The notes: a model not told the origin generated them from the letters alone. A stretch of DNA of 64,000 nt from Motilibacter peucedani (GCF_003634695.1 NZ_RBWV01000017.1:146424-210423); one strand, 5' to 3'. Shown: positions 23,624-33,001, numbered from the stretch's first letter. A program made the numbers and translations.

Positions 23624-24370
23624 TCACGTCACGAGCTCGACGATCGCGATGACGCCGACGACGAAGACCAGGACGCGCAGGGCGCCGGCGGGCAGGCGGC
23701 GGCCGTAGCGCCCGCCGAGCGTGCCGCCCACCGCCGAGCCGACGGCCAGGATGCCCGCGACCGACCAGTCGATCGGCGCGGTCACCATGAAGAGCACCGC
23801 AGCCGTGCCGTTCACGAGCGCTGCCAGCACGTTCTTGGTCGCGTTGATGCGCTGCAGGCTCTCGTCGAGCAGCGAGCCCATCATGCCGAGCAGCAGAACC
23901 CCTTGGGCAGCGCCGAAGTAGCCGCCGTAGACGCCGGAGGCGAGCACGCCAGTGGTCAGCAGTGGTCCGCCCTCGCGCCGCCCTCCCCGCGCTCGGGCAC
24001 GGGCGGCGATGCGCGGCTGCACCAGCACGAGGACGCACGCGATGCCGACGAGCACGGGGACGACCGCCTCGAACGCCGAGCTGGGCAGCTGGAGCAGCAG
24101 GACGCCGCCGACCAGCCCACCGACGACCGAGGCGGCGCCGAGCCGGAGCAGCCGGTCGCGCTGCCCGGCGAGCTCGCGGCGGTAGCCGATGGCGCCGCTG
24201 ACGGAGCCGACGACCAGGCCCACCGTGTTGGACGTGTTGGCCACGACCGGCCCCAGCCCGATGGCCAGCAGGGTCGGGAAGGTCACCAGGGTGCCCGAGC
24301 CGACCAGCGTGTTGATGGCCCCGGCGAAGACCCCTGCGGCCGCGACGGCCAGGGCGTGCAGGGGCGTCAC
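23624..24370 (-). CDS. Sulfite exporter TauE/SafE family protein
   Basis: Polytopic membrane protein of 248 residues with about eight helices. The TauE/SafE (PF01925) repeats are evident. The first half has AGAINTLVGSGTLVTFPTLL and NTSNTVGLVVGSVSGAIGYRREL. The second half has GVYGGYFGAAQGVLLLGMMG and NATKNVLAALVNGTAA. The family exports sulfite, organosulfonates or other anions; specificity is unknown. GTG 24370 starts the protein. It is divergent from the TetR-controlled MFS gene, with about 105 bases between starts. Confidence 0.9.
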   Translation of the reverse strand: MTPLHALAVAAAGVFAGAINTLVGSGTLVTFPTLLAIGLGPVVANTSNTVGLVVGSVSGAIGYRRELAGQRDRLLRLGAASVVGGLVGGVLLLQLPSSAFEAVVPVLVGIACVLVLVQPRIAARARARGGRREGGPLLTTGVLASGVYGGYFGAAQGVLLLGMMGSLLDESLQRINATKNVLAALVNGTAAVLFMVTAPIDWSVAGILAVGSAVGGTLGGRYGRRLPAGALRVLVFVVGVIAIVELVT

Positions 24371-24420
24371 GGGAGGGCAGCCTACTGGGGCGCGAACCGG
24401 AGTGCGCGGTCCGGTTCTGC

Positions 24421-24455
24421 TACGCTCGGCAACAAGAGGAGTGGAGGGTCCGCTT
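24421..24455 (+). promoter_or_regulatory. Promoter (-10 TACGCT) and imperfect palindrome AAGAGGA-N8-TCCGCTT upstream of the MFS gene
   Basis: TACGCT at 24421-24426 is a fair -10. Just downstream lies AAGAGGA (24434-24440), eight bases, then TCCGCTT (24449-24455), an inverted repeat with one mismatch per arm. Its position at the transcript start, and the TetR gene at the end of the operon, suggest a TetR operator giving autoregulated efflux. Confidence 0.5.
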
Positions 24456-24475
24456 CCTCCGGGAGGGCTCTTCTC

Positions 24476-25936
24476 ATGCTCGGCAGCGCGCAGCGCGCCC
24501 ACCACCAGGTGACCTTCGTCGTGCTCGCGGCCTCGGTCGCGGCCTACGCACTGCTCCAGTCGCTGGTCACACCGGTCCTCGCGACGATCCAGGAGGACCT
24601 GCACACCGACCAGGCGACCGTCACGTGGGTGCTCACCGCGTACCTGCTCTCGGCGTCGGTGTTCACCCCGATCATGGGCCGCGTCGGCGACAAGGTCGGC
24701 AAGGAGCGCATGCTCGTCGTGACCCTGGTCGCCCTCGGCGCAGGGTCGCTGCTCGCCGCGCTGGCCACCAACATCGGCGTGATGATCGTCGCCCGCGTCA
24801 TCCAGGGCGTGGGCGGCGGCGTGCTGCCGCTGTCGTTCGGCATCGTGCGCGACGAGTTCCCGCGCGAGAAGGTGGCGGGAGCCGTCGGGGTCCTCGCCGC
24901 CCTCACCGCCGTCGGCGCGGGGCTGGGCATCGTGCTCGCCGGGCCGATCGTCGACGCGCTCGACTACCACTGGCTGTTCTGGATCCCGCTCATCGTCGTG
25001 GTGCTCGCCGCGGTCGCGGCCCAGCTGTTCGTGCCGGAGTCGCCGGTGCGCACCGAGGGCCGCATCAGCGTGCTCCCGGCCGTGCTCCTCTCCGCCTGGC
25101 TGGTCTGCCTGCTCGTCGCGCTGAGCGAGGCGCCCTCCTGGGGCTGGGGCTCCGGGCGCGTGCTCGGGCTGCTCGCCGGAGCCGTCGTGCTCGCCGGAGT
25201 GTGGGTTGCGGTCGAGCAGCGCTCGGCCTCGCCGCTCATCGACATGCGGATGATGCGCCAGCCGGCCGTCTGGACGACCAACCTGGTCGCGCTGCTCGTG
25301 GGCGTGGGGATGTACGCGACGTTCGGCTTCCTGCCCCAGTTCCTCCAGACGCCGTCGGAGGCGGGCTACGGCTTCGGCTCGAGCATCACCGAGTCGGGGC
25401 TGATCCTGCTGCCCTCGAGCATCACCATGTTCGTCGTGGGCGTCGCCTCCGGCCGCCTGGCCGCCCGCCTCGGGGCCAAGGTCCTCGTCGTGGCTGGCAC
25501 CACCATCGCGGTCGTCCCGTTCCTGCTCATGGCCTTCGCCCACGGCGCGGTCTGGGAGATGTGCCTCGCCACCGCGGTCATGGGCGTCGGCTTCGGCCTC
25601 GCGTTCTCCGCGATGTCGAGCCTGATCGTCGACGCCGTGCCCGCCGAGCAGACCGGCGTCGCCAGCGGCATGAACGCCAACATCCGCACCATCGGCGGCT
25701 CGGTCGGCGCGGCACTCATGGCCAGCATCGTCACCGCCGACGCCTCACCCGGCGGGCTGCCCGAGGAGTCGGGCTACACGCACGGCTTCGCCATGCTCGC
25801 CGGCGCCACGGTCGTGGCCGCGCTCGCGGCGCTGCTCATCCCCCGCACCCGCCACGTGCCCCACCCCGACGAGCCCGAGCACGCGGAGCTCGCCATCGTC
25901 GCCGCCGGCACGGTCGTCGGCGACCGGCCGGAGTAG
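24476..25936 (+). CDS. MFS drug transporter (DHA2, 14-helix type)
   Basis: Major facilitator of 486 residues with about 14 helices. Motif A is GRVGDKVGKERML. Motif C-like sequences are GAGLGIVLAGPIVD and RVIQGVGGGVLPL, typical of the EmrB/QacA proton-drug antiporter subfamily. The C-terminal region has SGMNANIRTIGGSVGAAL, common in this group. It is likely to efflux hydrophobic drugs or metabolites. ATG 24476 follows a GGGAGGG site. The TetR gene begins two bases after its stop, so the pair forms an operon behind the palindrome at 24434-24455. Confidence 0.92.
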   Translation: MLGSAQRAHHQVTFVVLAASVAAYALLQSLVTPVLATIQEDLHTDQATVTWVLTAYLLSASVFTPIMGRVGDKVGKERMLVVTLVALGAGSLLAALATNIGVMIVARVIQGVGGGVLPLSFGIVRDEFPREKVAGAVGVLAALTAVGAGLGIVLAGPIVDALDYHWLFWIPLIVVVLAAVAAQLFVPESPVRTEGRISVLPAVLLSAWLVCLLVALSEAPSWGWGSGRVLGLLAGAVVLAGVWVAVEQRSASPLIDMRMMRQPAVWTTNLVALLVGVGMYATFGFLPQFLQTPSEAGYGFGSSITESGLILLPSSITMFVVGVASGRLAARLGAKVLVVAGTTIAVVPFLLMAFAHGAVWEMCLATAVMGVGFGLAFSAMSSLIVDAVPAEQTGVASGMNANIRTIGGSVGAALMASIVTADASPGGLPEESGYTHGFAMLAGATVVAALAALLIPRTRHVPHPDEPEHAELAIVAAGTVVGDRPE

Positions 25937-25938
25937 GC

Positions 25939-26550
25939 GTGGCCCCGCCGGAGCGCAAGCTGCGCCGCGACGCCGCGGAGAACCGCGAACGGGTCCTGCA
26001 CGCCGCCGACGAGCTGCTGGGCCAGCAGGGCCTCGACGTCAGCATGGACTCGATCGCGCACCTCGCCGGCGTCGGCACCGGCACGCTCTACCGGCGCTTT
26101 CCCAGCAAGGACGCGCTGATCGACGAGCTCGTGGCCGACATCGTCGAGTCGGTGGCGCGTGCCGCCGAGGAGGCGCTCGCGCGCGACGACGGCCGGGGGC
26201 TCGAGGACTTCCTGCGCGAGACGGCGTCGTCCTTCGCCAGGCGCCGCGGGTGCCTGTCGAGGGTGTGGGACCACCGGCGTACGAACCCGCGGGTGCAGGA
26301 GGTGCGCGAGCTCGCCGCGCGCCTGCTCGAGCAGGCGCAGCGGCACGGCACCGCCTCCCCCGAGGCCACGATCGGCGACGTCCTCCTGCTGCTGTGGGCG
26401 CTGCGCGGGGTCATCGAGACGACCGGGGAGGCCGCTCCCGGCTCCTGGGAGCGCCACCTCGAGATCCACCTCGCCGGGCTGCGTGCGGCGCCGTTCGCCG
26501 GGCCGCGGCCGCCGATGACCGCCGAGGAGATCGCTGCCGTCACGCAGTGA
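25939..26550 (+). CDS. TetR/AcrR family transcriptional regulator
   Basis: Repressor of 203 residues. The N-terminal HTH (about 8-55) reads RRDAAENRERVLHAADELL, then SMDSIAHLAGVGTGTLYRRFPSKDALIDEL, the canonical TetR pattern. The C-terminal ligand domain resembles the SbtR-like group. The GTG start at 25939 lies two bases after the MFS stop. It probably represses its own operon through the imperfect palindrome upstream of the MFS gene, with release by an MFS substrate (inference). Its end overlaps the convergent hydrolase gene by 11 bases. Confidence 0.92.
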   Translation: MAPPERKLRRDAAENRERVLHAADELLGQQGLDVSMDSIAHLAGVGTGTLYRRFPSKDALIDELVADIVESVARAAEEALARDDGRGLEDFLRETASSFARRRGCLSRVWDHRRTNPRVQEVRELAARLLEQAQRHGTASPEATIGDVLLLLWALRGVIETTGEAAPGSWERHLEIHLAGLRAAPFAGPRPPMTAEEIAAVTQ

Positions 26551-27118
26551 CGGCGACGCACTCCAGGGCGCGGGCGACGGCCAGCCGGTGCCACAGCGGC
26601 GCGCGGCGCAGCATCGCGTGGCCGTCGCCCGGCACCGCCTCCCACGTCGCGTCGACGCCGGCGTCCACCGCCCGCTGCACGTAGGCGCGCGACCCGGCCG
26701 GGTCGGTCCACGTGTCACGGTCGCCGTGCAGCACCCGCAGCCGCCCGCCGGGCGAGAAGCGCACCGGCTCCCCGGGCGGCACCCACGGCGCGAGCGCCAC
26801 CACGCCCGCCACGTCGGGCTCCCCCGCCAGCCGCAGCGCCACCCGGCCACCCATCGAGTGGCCGACGAGGACGACCGGCACCGACGCGTACGCCTCGCGC
26901 ACGCGCTCGAGCGCCGCCAGCGCGTCGGCGACCGGCGAGGCGTCCGCGTTCCAGCCGCGCACGCGGTAGCGCACCGAGCACGTCTCGAGGCCGGCGCGCC
27001 GGAGGGCGTGCGCGAAGGGCACCATCCGCAAAGAAGCCAGGTGCCGCCGGCGCGAGACCTCGGTGCTGCGCTCGCGGCCGCCGTGGAGCACCAGCGCCAC
27101 TGCCGGGGGCGCGGTCAC
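26540..27118 (-). CDS. Alpha/beta hydrolase
   Basis: Small alpha/beta hydrolase of 192 residues. The nucleophile elbow is GHSMGGR (Ser near 88). An acid candidate is Asp in LHGDRDTW (about 133), and the catalytic His is in GDGHAML (about 166). The oxyanion start is LVLHGGRE. There is no cap domain and no signal peptide. The substrate is unknown, perhaps an ester or dienelactone-like compound. The GTG start overlaps the stop of the DUF4126-like gene (GTGA at 27115-27118), so they are coupled. It overlaps the convergent TetR gene by 11 bases. Confidence 0.87.
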   Translation of the reverse strand: MTAPPAVALVLHGGRERSTEVSRRRHLASLRMVPFAHALRRAGLETCSVRYRVRGWNADASPVADALAALERVREAYASVPVVLVGHSMGGRVALRLAGEPDVAGVVALAPWVPPGEPVRFSPGGRLRVLHGDRDTWTDPAGSRAYVQRAVDAGVDATWEAVPGDGHAMLRRAPLWHRLAVARALECVAVTA

Positions 27119-27555
27119 GCCCGCGCGGCCCAGGTGGCCAGCGCGACCACGACGGCGTCCTCGACCAGCGCGCTAGCCCAGTCGGGTACGCGGCTGCCCG
27201 TCACCGCCCGCCAGCGAGCGCCCGCCCAGCTGCCGGCCAGGGCGCCCACCGCGCCGAGCAGCGCAGGGACGGGGTACGCCTGCCGCTCGGACCGCGCGAG
27301 CAGCAACCCTCCCGCGGTGCCGGCCACGACGCGGGCCGTCAGCGCCGGCGGCGCCAGCCGGCTCGGCGTCATCGGGAGCTTGTCGCCGACACCCTCGCCG
27401 AGCTGCGCCAGGGTCAGGGCCACGCGGCCGGCGCTGCCGGACAGGGGGCCGAGGTCGTCGCGGCTGCGGGCGAGGGCGGCCAGGCCGGCGACGCTGCGAC
27501 CGCCGGTGGCGGCACCGAGGGCGAGGGCGCGGACGGGGAGCGGGACACGTGTCAT
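27115..27555 (-). CDS. DUF4126-like membrane protein
   Basis: Small hydrophobic protein of 146 residues. The opening VRALALGAATGGRSVAGLAALA and the later LLLARSERQAYPVPALLGAVGALAGSWAGARWR, with a last helix LVEDAVVVALATW, fit the pattern I associate with DUF4126 and related actinobacterial membrane proteins. The function is unknown. ATG 27555 is chosen because GGA lies eight bases upstream; ATG 27564 or GTG 27573 would add three or six residues. It is followed by the coupled hydrolase gene and preceded by the PfkB kinase gene, 21 bases upstream. Confidence 0.68.
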   Translation of the reverse strand: MTRVPLPVRALALGAATGGRSVAGLAALARSRDDLGPLSGSAGRVALTLAQLGEGVGDKLPMTPSRLAPPALTARVVAGTAGGLLLARSERQAYPVPALLGAVGALAGSWAGARWRAVTGSRVPDWASALVEDAVVVALATWAARA

Positions 27556-27576
27556 GGCAGCCATCCTGCCCACGGC

Positions 27577-28647
27577 TCAGGCGTCGGACGCGCGGGCGAG
27601 CGTCGCCGTGGCGCGGCGGCCGGTGCGCAGCGGGGGCGCCGGCAGGACGGCGGGCAGGAAGTCGTAGCGGCTGCGCCACTCCAGCGCCGCCGCCGAGCCG
27701 CCCGCCGCGTCGGCCTGGACGTGGGACCACCAGTCGGCGATGTCGCCCCAGCCCGGCGCGGCCAGCGACCCGCCCACCTGCTGCACCGAGAGCGCCGCGC
27801 ACAGGTTGGCGAAGGCCAGGCGCTGGCGCAGCGGCCAGCCGCGCAGGGTCCCGAGCACCAGAGCGGCGCCGAACACGTCGCCGGCGCCGGTCGGGTCGTA
27901 GGCGTTGACCGGGAGCGAGGGCGCCCACTCCTCCTCACCGGTGGTGGCGTCGACGGCCAGCGCGCCCTGTCCGCCGCAGGTGACGACGGCGAGCGGCACG
28001 CGCTCGGCCAGGCGGTGCAGCGCGGCGCGCGGGTCGTCGGTGCGGGTGTAGGCCATCGCCTCGACGCTGTTGGGCAGGAAGGCGTGGCAGCCCTCGAGCC
28101 GGTCGAGCACCGAGGAGTCCCAGCGCTCGGTGGGGTCCCAGCCGACGTCGGCGAACAGCAGCGTCCCGTCGCCGCGCCCGGCGGTGAGGGACGCCTCGTC
28201 GGTGCCCTCGACGTGGACGATGCCGGCACGCGCGCGCGGGGTGCCGGCGAGCAGCTGCGACGCGCTGACCGGCGCCTCGTGCGCGTGGGTCACCATGCTG
28301 CGGTCGCGCGCCACCGACATCGACACGGTGACCGGCGAGTGCCAGCCGGCGAAGCGGCGCGACCCGCTCAGGTCGACCCCCTCCTGCTCGCACAGGGTCT
28401 GCCAGCAGAAGTCGCCGTAGACGTCGTCACCGAAGGCCGCCGCGAGCGTCGTGCGCAGCCCGAGCCGGGCCGCCGCCACCGCGAGGTTGGCGATGCCTCC
28501 CGGGCACGAGCCCATGCCGGAGGCCCAGACCTCGGTGCCCTTGGCCGGCATGGTCTCGAGTCCGGTCAGGACGATGTCGAAGAACACCGTCCCCTGCAGG
28601 AAGACGTCGAACTCCGGCTGCAGTGCGGCGGCGGTGCTGCTCTCCAC
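27577..28647 (-). CDS. PfkB family carbohydrate kinase
   Basis: Ribokinase-type sugar kinase of 356 residues. PfkB signature 1 is GSCPGGIANLAVAAARLG (about 46-63). Signature 2 is DPTGAGDVFGAAL near 260, whose Asp in GAGD is the catalytic base. The C-terminus after residue 300 is an extension beyond the kinase core. The substrate is unknown. The gene diverges from a GH4 glycosidase with only 28 bases between starts, so the two probably process one sugar. GTG 28647 has AAGGA six bases upstream and is preferred over an in-frame ATG ten codons earlier. Confidence 0.9.
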   Translation of the reverse strand: MESSTAAALQPEFDVFLQGTVFFDIVLTGLETMPAKGTEVWASGMGSCPGGIANLAVAAARLGLRTTLAAAFGDDVYGDFCWQTLCEQEGVDLSGSRRFAGWHSPVTVSMSVARDRSMVTHAHEAPVSASQLLAGTPRARAGIVHVEGTDEASLTAGRGDGTLLFADVGWDPTERWDSSVLDRLEGCHAFLPNSVEAMAYTRTDDPRAALHRLAERVPLAVVTCGGQGALAVDATTGEEEWAPSLPVNAYDPTGAGDVFGAALVLGTLRGWPLRQRLAFANLCAALSVQQVGGSLAAPGWGDIADWWSHVQADAAGGSAAALEWRSRYDFLPAVLPAPPLRTGRRATATLARASDA

Positions 28648-28662
28648 TCGGTGGTCCTTCGC

Positions 28663-28668
28663 TAGCGT
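28663..28668 (+). promoter_or_regulatory. -10 box (TAGCGT) of the GH4 glycosidase gene
   Basis: TAGCGT lies seven bases before ATG 28676, in the short gap between the divergent kinase and glycosidase genes. A leaderless transcript is likely. Confidence 0.5.
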
Positions 28669-28675
28669 GTGCGGC

Positions 28676-30001
28676 ATGCGTCTGGCGGTCGTCGGCGGGG
28701 GCGGCTTCCGCGTGCCCCTGGTCCATCGTGCCCTGCTCGGCCAGCGGCCCGGGGCGCCGGAGGTCGACGAGGTCGTCCTGCACGACCCCGACAGCGCGCG
28801 GCTGCGGACCGTCGCGGCGGTGCTCGAGGGGCTGGGCGAGGGCCGCCGGGGCGGGCCGCGCGTGCGGCTGGCCGCCGACCTCGACGACGCCCTGACGGGG
28901 GCCGACGCCGTCTTCAGCGCGATGCGCGTCGGCGGCACGGCCGGCCGCGTCCACGACGAGCGCGTCGCCCTCGGGCTGGGCGTGCTCGGCCAGGAGACCG
29001 TGGGCGCCGGCGGGCTGGCCTACGCGCTGCGCACGGTGCCGGTGGCGCTCGACCTCGCCGAGCGCGTCGCGCGCCTCGCCCCGGACGCGTGGGTCGTCAA
29101 CTTCACCAACCCGGCCGGCATCGTCACCCAGGCGATGTCGCAGGTGCTGGGCGACCGCGTGATCGGCATCTGCGACTCCCCCAGCGCGCTGGCCCGGCGG
29201 GCCGCCCGGGCCGCGGGCGCCGACTCGGCCGCCGCCGCCGAGGCGGTCGCGGGCTACGCCGGGCTCAACCACCTGGGCTGGCTGCGCTCGCTCGAGGTGG
29301 GTGGCACCGACGTGCTGCCCGGTCTGCTGGCCGACACCGCGGCGCTCGAGTCGTTCGAGGAGGGCCGGCTGTTCGGCGCGCCGTGGCTGCGCTCGCTCGG
29401 TGCGCTGCCCAACGAGTACCTCTGGTACTACTACGCCGCCGAGCAGGCCCACGCCAGCGTGCGCAGCGCCGCCGCCACGCGCGGGGAGGTCGTGGCGGCG
29501 CAGCAGGAGTCGTTCTACTCGCGGGCGGCAGGGGCTCCCCCGGCCCGCGCGCTCGAGCTCTGGCTCGAGACGCTGCAGGCCCGCGAGGAGACCTACTTCG
29601 CCGAGGGCCGCGACGCGGGTGAGGCGCGCGACCCCGCGGAGGTCGAGGGAGAGGGCTACGAGGGCGTGGCGCTCGCGCTGCTCGGCGCGCTCTCCGGCCG
29701 CGGTCAGCGCCGGCTGGTGCTCGACGTGCGCAACGGCTCGACTCTGGGCTTCCTGCCGCCCGACGCGGTGGTCGAGGTCTCGTGCACCGTCGACGAGCAC
29801 GGCGCCCGGCCGCTGCCCGCGCCGCCGCTGGGGCTGCACGAGCAGGCGCTCGTGAGCGCGGTCAAGGCCAGCGAGTACGCGGTGGTCGAGGCCGCCACGA
29901 CCGGGAGCCGGGAGGCGGCGGTGCGGGCGTTCGCGTTCCACCCGCTGGTGGGCTCGGTGGCGCGCGCCGAGGCGCTGGCCGACGCGTACCTCGGAGCTTG
30001 A
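28676..30001 (+). CDS. Glycoside hydrolase family 4 (6-phospho-beta-glucosidase type)
   Basis: NAD- and metal-dependent glycosidase of 441 residues. The N-terminal Rossmann motif is VVGGGGFRVPLV. GH4 motifs follow: DAVFSAMRVGG, GQETVGAGGLAYALRTVPV, NFTNPAGIVTQAM, GICDSP and the metal-site GLNHLGW. These fit CelF/BglT-type 6-phospho-beta-glucosidases, which use an oxidation-elimination mechanism. The product sugar would suit the divergent PfkB kinase as a neighbour. No PTS or sugar transporter gene is adjacent. ATG 28676 is the only sensible start. Confidence 0.92.
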   Translation: MRLAVVGGGGFRVPLVHRALLGQRPGAPEVDEVVLHDPDSARLRTVAAVLEGLGEGRRGGPRVRLAADLDDALTGADAVFSAMRVGGTAGRVHDERVALGLGVLGQETVGAGGLAYALRTVPVALDLAERVARLAPDAWVVNFTNPAGIVTQAMSQVLGDRVIGICDSPSALARRAARAAGADSAAAAEAVAGYAGLNHLGWLRSLEVGGTDVLPGLLADTAALESFEEGRLFGAPWLRSLGALPNEYLWYYYAAEQAHASVRSAAATRGEVVAAQQESFYSRAAGAPPARALELWLETLQAREETYFAEGRDAGEARDPAEVEGEGYEGVALALLGALSGRGQRRLVLDVRNGSTLGFLPPDAVVEVSCTVDEHGARPLPAPPLGLHEQALVSAVKASEYAVVEAATTGSREAAVRAFAFHPLVGSVARAEALADAYLGA

Positions 30002-30031
30002 GGGCCCAGGAGCGGCCAGCGGGCGGAGCGG

Positions 30032-30244
30032 CTAGCGGGCGGGGCGCAGGCGCAGGCCGGGCGCGTCGAGCCGCTTGGCGACCGACTGGCGGGCCATCTG
30101 GCGGGCGCGCGTGCGGGCCTGGCGGAAGTAGGTGTCGGCGTCGAGCTCGCCCTCGACCCAGCGGCGGCCCTGGTCGTCGGTGACCTGCTCCCGACGGACG
30201 ACGTCGCTGCTCGCGCCTGCCTCGCCGGCCACGTTGCGGTCCAC
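30032..30244 (-). CDS. Small hypothetical protein (70 residues)
   Basis: Short frame of 70 residues starting VDRNVAGEAGASSDV, with VTDDQGRRWVEGELDADTYF in the middle and a strongly basic C-terminus (ARTRARQMARQSVAKRL). It has no membrane segment or cysteine. GTG 30244 has a good GAAGGAGA ribosome-binding site. The WVEGELDADTYFRQAR stretch looks like a SHOCT-type short helical motif, but the match is loose. I do not recognise a family. It stands alone between the GH4 gene and the GAF membrane protein gene. Confidence 0.6.
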   Translation of the reverse strand: MDRNVAGEAGASSDVVRREQVTDDQGRRWVEGELDADTYFRQARTRARQMARQSVAKRLDAPGLRLRPAR

Positions 30245-30327
30245 GTCGGTCTCCTTCGTCGCGGGGGCCGCGCTCGCAGCGCCTGCCCTCTCCCAGACTA
30301 GCAACGGACTGCCCCGCACGGCGGGCT

Positions 30328-31116
30328 CTAGCGCTCGGACTCGGCGAGACCCGCGCCGAGCAGGTTGGCGAGGACGCGGACGACCTCGACGTCGGTGCCG
30401 CCGAGCTCGCCGACGGCGGGCGCGTCGACCGTGAGCAGGCCGATGCGCTCGCTGCCGGCGTTGACCGCCGCGGCGATGACGGTGGCGTAGCCGCCGCGCG
30501 GGCTCGGCGTGACGAACGGGTGCTGGGCGACGTCCTCGACGACGAGGATGTCGCCGGAGCGCACCAGGTCGAGCACGAAGTTGCCGTCGGAGGTGCCGCT
30601 CACGAACGAGGTGCGCGGCGGGGTCGGCCGACCGGCGTAGGCCTCGCGGACCAGCGCGTGGCCGCGCGCGTCGAGCCGGTAGAAGGCGCTGCGCGCCGAG
30701 GGCGTCGTGACCCGGACGGCCGCGTCGACCGCCGCCTGCGCGAGCCGGCCGCCCACCGCCCGGCGCTCGGCCGTCGTCAGGGCCACCGCCATCTCGCCGA
30801 GGTAGCTGGTGAGCGGCGCCAGCGCGCCGTTGAGCGTGAGCCCGAACTCCTCCTGCGCCTCCTCGGCCACCTCGCGGGCGGTCTGCACCCGGGCCGAGTC
30901 GCGCCGCCGCTGCAGCCACCCGGCCAGCACGCCCGCGGCCACGCACACCGCGCCGGCCAGCAGCAGCCAGCGCCGGTGGCTCCCCGTGGACTTGCCCGCG
31001 ACCGCACCGAGCAGGAAGGCGGCCACCGCTGCCGAGGTCGAGGTGGTCGTCAGCCCCACCTCGCCCAGGGTGGCGCGCAGCCGGGAGCGCACCGCCTGGG
31101 TCCTGCTGGAGCTCAT
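30328..31116 (-). CDS. Membrane-anchored GAF domain protein
   Basis: Protein of 262 residues. Two hydrophobic helices lie near residues 28-45 and 52-68 (AAVAAFLLGAVAG, WLLLAGAVCVAAGVLAGWL). A coiled-coil-like linker follows (AREVAEEAQEEF). A GAF-like domain occupies about 125-262, with SAFYRLD, FVSGTSDGNFVLDLVRSGDILVVEDV and GLLTVDAPAVGEL. It resembles a sensor stripped of kinase or cyclase output, so it may act through protein contacts. ATG 31116 has TAGCGT seven bases upstream. It is divergent from a small membrane protein gene. Confidence 0.78.
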   Translation of the reverse strand: MSSSRTQAVRSRLRATLGEVGLTTTSTSAAVAAFLLGAVAGKSTGSHRRWLLLAGAVCVAAGVLAGWLQRRRDSARVQTAREVAEEAQEEFGLTLNGALAPLTSYLGEMAVALTTAERRAVGGRLAQAAVDAAVRVTTPSARSAFYRLDARGHALVREAYAGRPTPPRTSFVSGTSDGNFVLDLVRSGDILVVEDVAQHPFVTPSPRGGYATVIAAAVNAGSERIGLLTVDAPAVGELGGTDVEVVRVLANLLGAGLAESER

Positions 31117-31123
31117 GGGCCGC

Positions 31124-31129
31124 ACGCTA
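31124..31129 (-). promoter_or_regulatory. -10 box (TAGCGT) of the membrane GAF gene
   Basis: On the minus strand TAGCGT lies seven bases before ATG 31116. It forms a divergent leaderless pair with the box at 31164-31169. Confidence 0.5.
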
Positions 31130-31163
31130 CCGGCGACCACCGACAGTGCGTCGCCGCTGCGCG

Positions 31164-31169
31164 TAGGGT
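31164..31169 (+). promoter_or_regulatory. -10 box (TAGGGT) of the 64-residue membrane protein gene
   Basis: TAGGGT lies six bases before ATG 31176 with no ribosome-binding site between, as expected for a leaderless message. Confidence 0.5.
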
Positions 31170-31175
31170 GCCGGC

Positions 31176-31370
31176 ATGGACGACGAGCCCGCGCGGGGGG
31201 TCGACACCCGGTTCCTGCCGAGCACGGGCACGCCCGACGGGCAGGTCATCCGCTTCGCGGCGGGGCTCTCGGGACTCACCGGCCGCCGCCGGGTCCTCGC
31301 GCGCGTGGTGGCCGTGGTGTGGCTGGCCGCGATCGGCCTCTCGCTGGTGGCAGCGCTCGCGCAGTGGTGA
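31176..31370 (+). CDS. Small single-span membrane protein (64 residues)
   Basis: Protein of 64 residues with a polar N-terminus (MDDEPARGVDTRFLPSTG), a linker with GLTGRRR and one transmembrane helix at about 43-62 (VVAVVWLAAIGLSLVAALA). Positive charges before the helix suggest that the N-terminus is cytoplasmic. I recognise no family. The leaderless-type promoter and the clear start support it as a real gene. It is followed 16 bases later by the end of the convergent ABC ATPase gene. Confidence 0.65.
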   Translation: MDDEPARGVDTRFLPSTGTPDGQVIRFAAGLSGLTGRRRVLARVVAVVWLAAIGLSLVAALAQW

Positions 31371-31386
31371 GCCAGGACCTCCTGCT

Positions 31387-32172
<786 letters not shown>

Positions 32173-32221
32173 CGCACATCACCTGCGAGACCCTACAAGC
32201 CCCGTCCTAGAGTGGCGCACT

Positions 32222-33001
32222 GTGCCGGACCTGCCGCGCTCCGTGCGCCTCGCCGCCTGGGGCGGCGCGGTGCTGCGGGCCACCACCAGTCCTGACCTGG
32301 CCCTTGACGCCGTCGTCGGCGACGACACGCGCCACGTCGTCGACGGGCTCCCGGGCTCCCACGACGACCCCGACGGCGTCGGCGTCGCGCTGGCGCTCGG
32401 TGAGCTGCGCCGCCTCGGCGTCACCGGGCTCGCGCTGGCGCTGCCGGTGCCGGGCGACGTCGCGGGCCTGCCCGGCCCGCCGTCGTTCAACGAGGAGGCC
32501 CTGGAGGCGGGCGAGGCGGTGCTGACGCGGGGGGCCGCGGCGTACGCCCTGGTGCCCTCCGTCGAGACCGCGCGCTCGAGCCTGGTGCAGGTGCGCTGGC
32601 GCGTGCACGCCGTCGAGCCGGCACGCTCGACGCCGCTGCCCTCGCTCGCGGAGGCCGACCGCGAGCTGAAGGAGGCGCTCTCCGAGGCGACCGAGGAGCT
32701 GCTGCGACTCGACGTCGCCCGCTGGCGCCCCGAGGTGCTCGACACGCTGGCCCGGATGCGTCGGCGCATCGACGACGCCTCGCTGCCCGACGACTTCGCC
32801 CCCCGGGCCGAGCGCGTGCTCGCCTCGGCGCGCACCGTCGGGGCGATCCTCTCGCTCGCGCGTCCCGACCCGGGGGCGGCGGTGAGCGCCGGGGCCATCG
32901 CCATGCGGCTCGACGTGCTCGACCGGCTGAGCGCCGTGACCCGGCGGGCGCTCGTCGCCGCGGTCAACTCCCCGCTCGAGCCCCGACCCGACCGGGGCTG
33001 A
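32222..33001 (+). CDS. Conserved hypothetical protein
   Basis: Protein of 259 residues that I know only as an uncharacterised actinobacterial conserved protein. The N-terminal half is Ala/Gly/Leu-rich with VDGLPGSHDDPDGVGVALALGEL and GLALALPVPGD. The C-terminal half is helical and charged (ADRELKEALSEATEELLRLDVARWRPEV), then ASARTVGAILSLARPDPG. There are no membrane segments. GTG 32222 has TAGAGT eight bases upstream. It diverges from the ABC ATPase gene and overlaps the convergent GGDEF-EAL gene by 38 bases. Confidence 0.75.
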   Translation: MPDLPRSVRLAAWGGAVLRATTSPDLALDAVVGDDTRHVVDGLPGSHDDPDGVGVALALGELRRLGVTGLALALPVPGDVAGLPGPPSFNEEALEAGEAVLTRGAAAYALVPSVETARSSLVQVRWRVHAVEPARSTPLPSLAEADRELKEALSEATEELLRLDVARWRPEVLDTLARMRRRIDDASLPDDFAPRAERVLASARTVGAILSLARPDPGAAVSAGAIAMRLDVLDRLSAVTRRALVAAVNSPLEPRPDRG

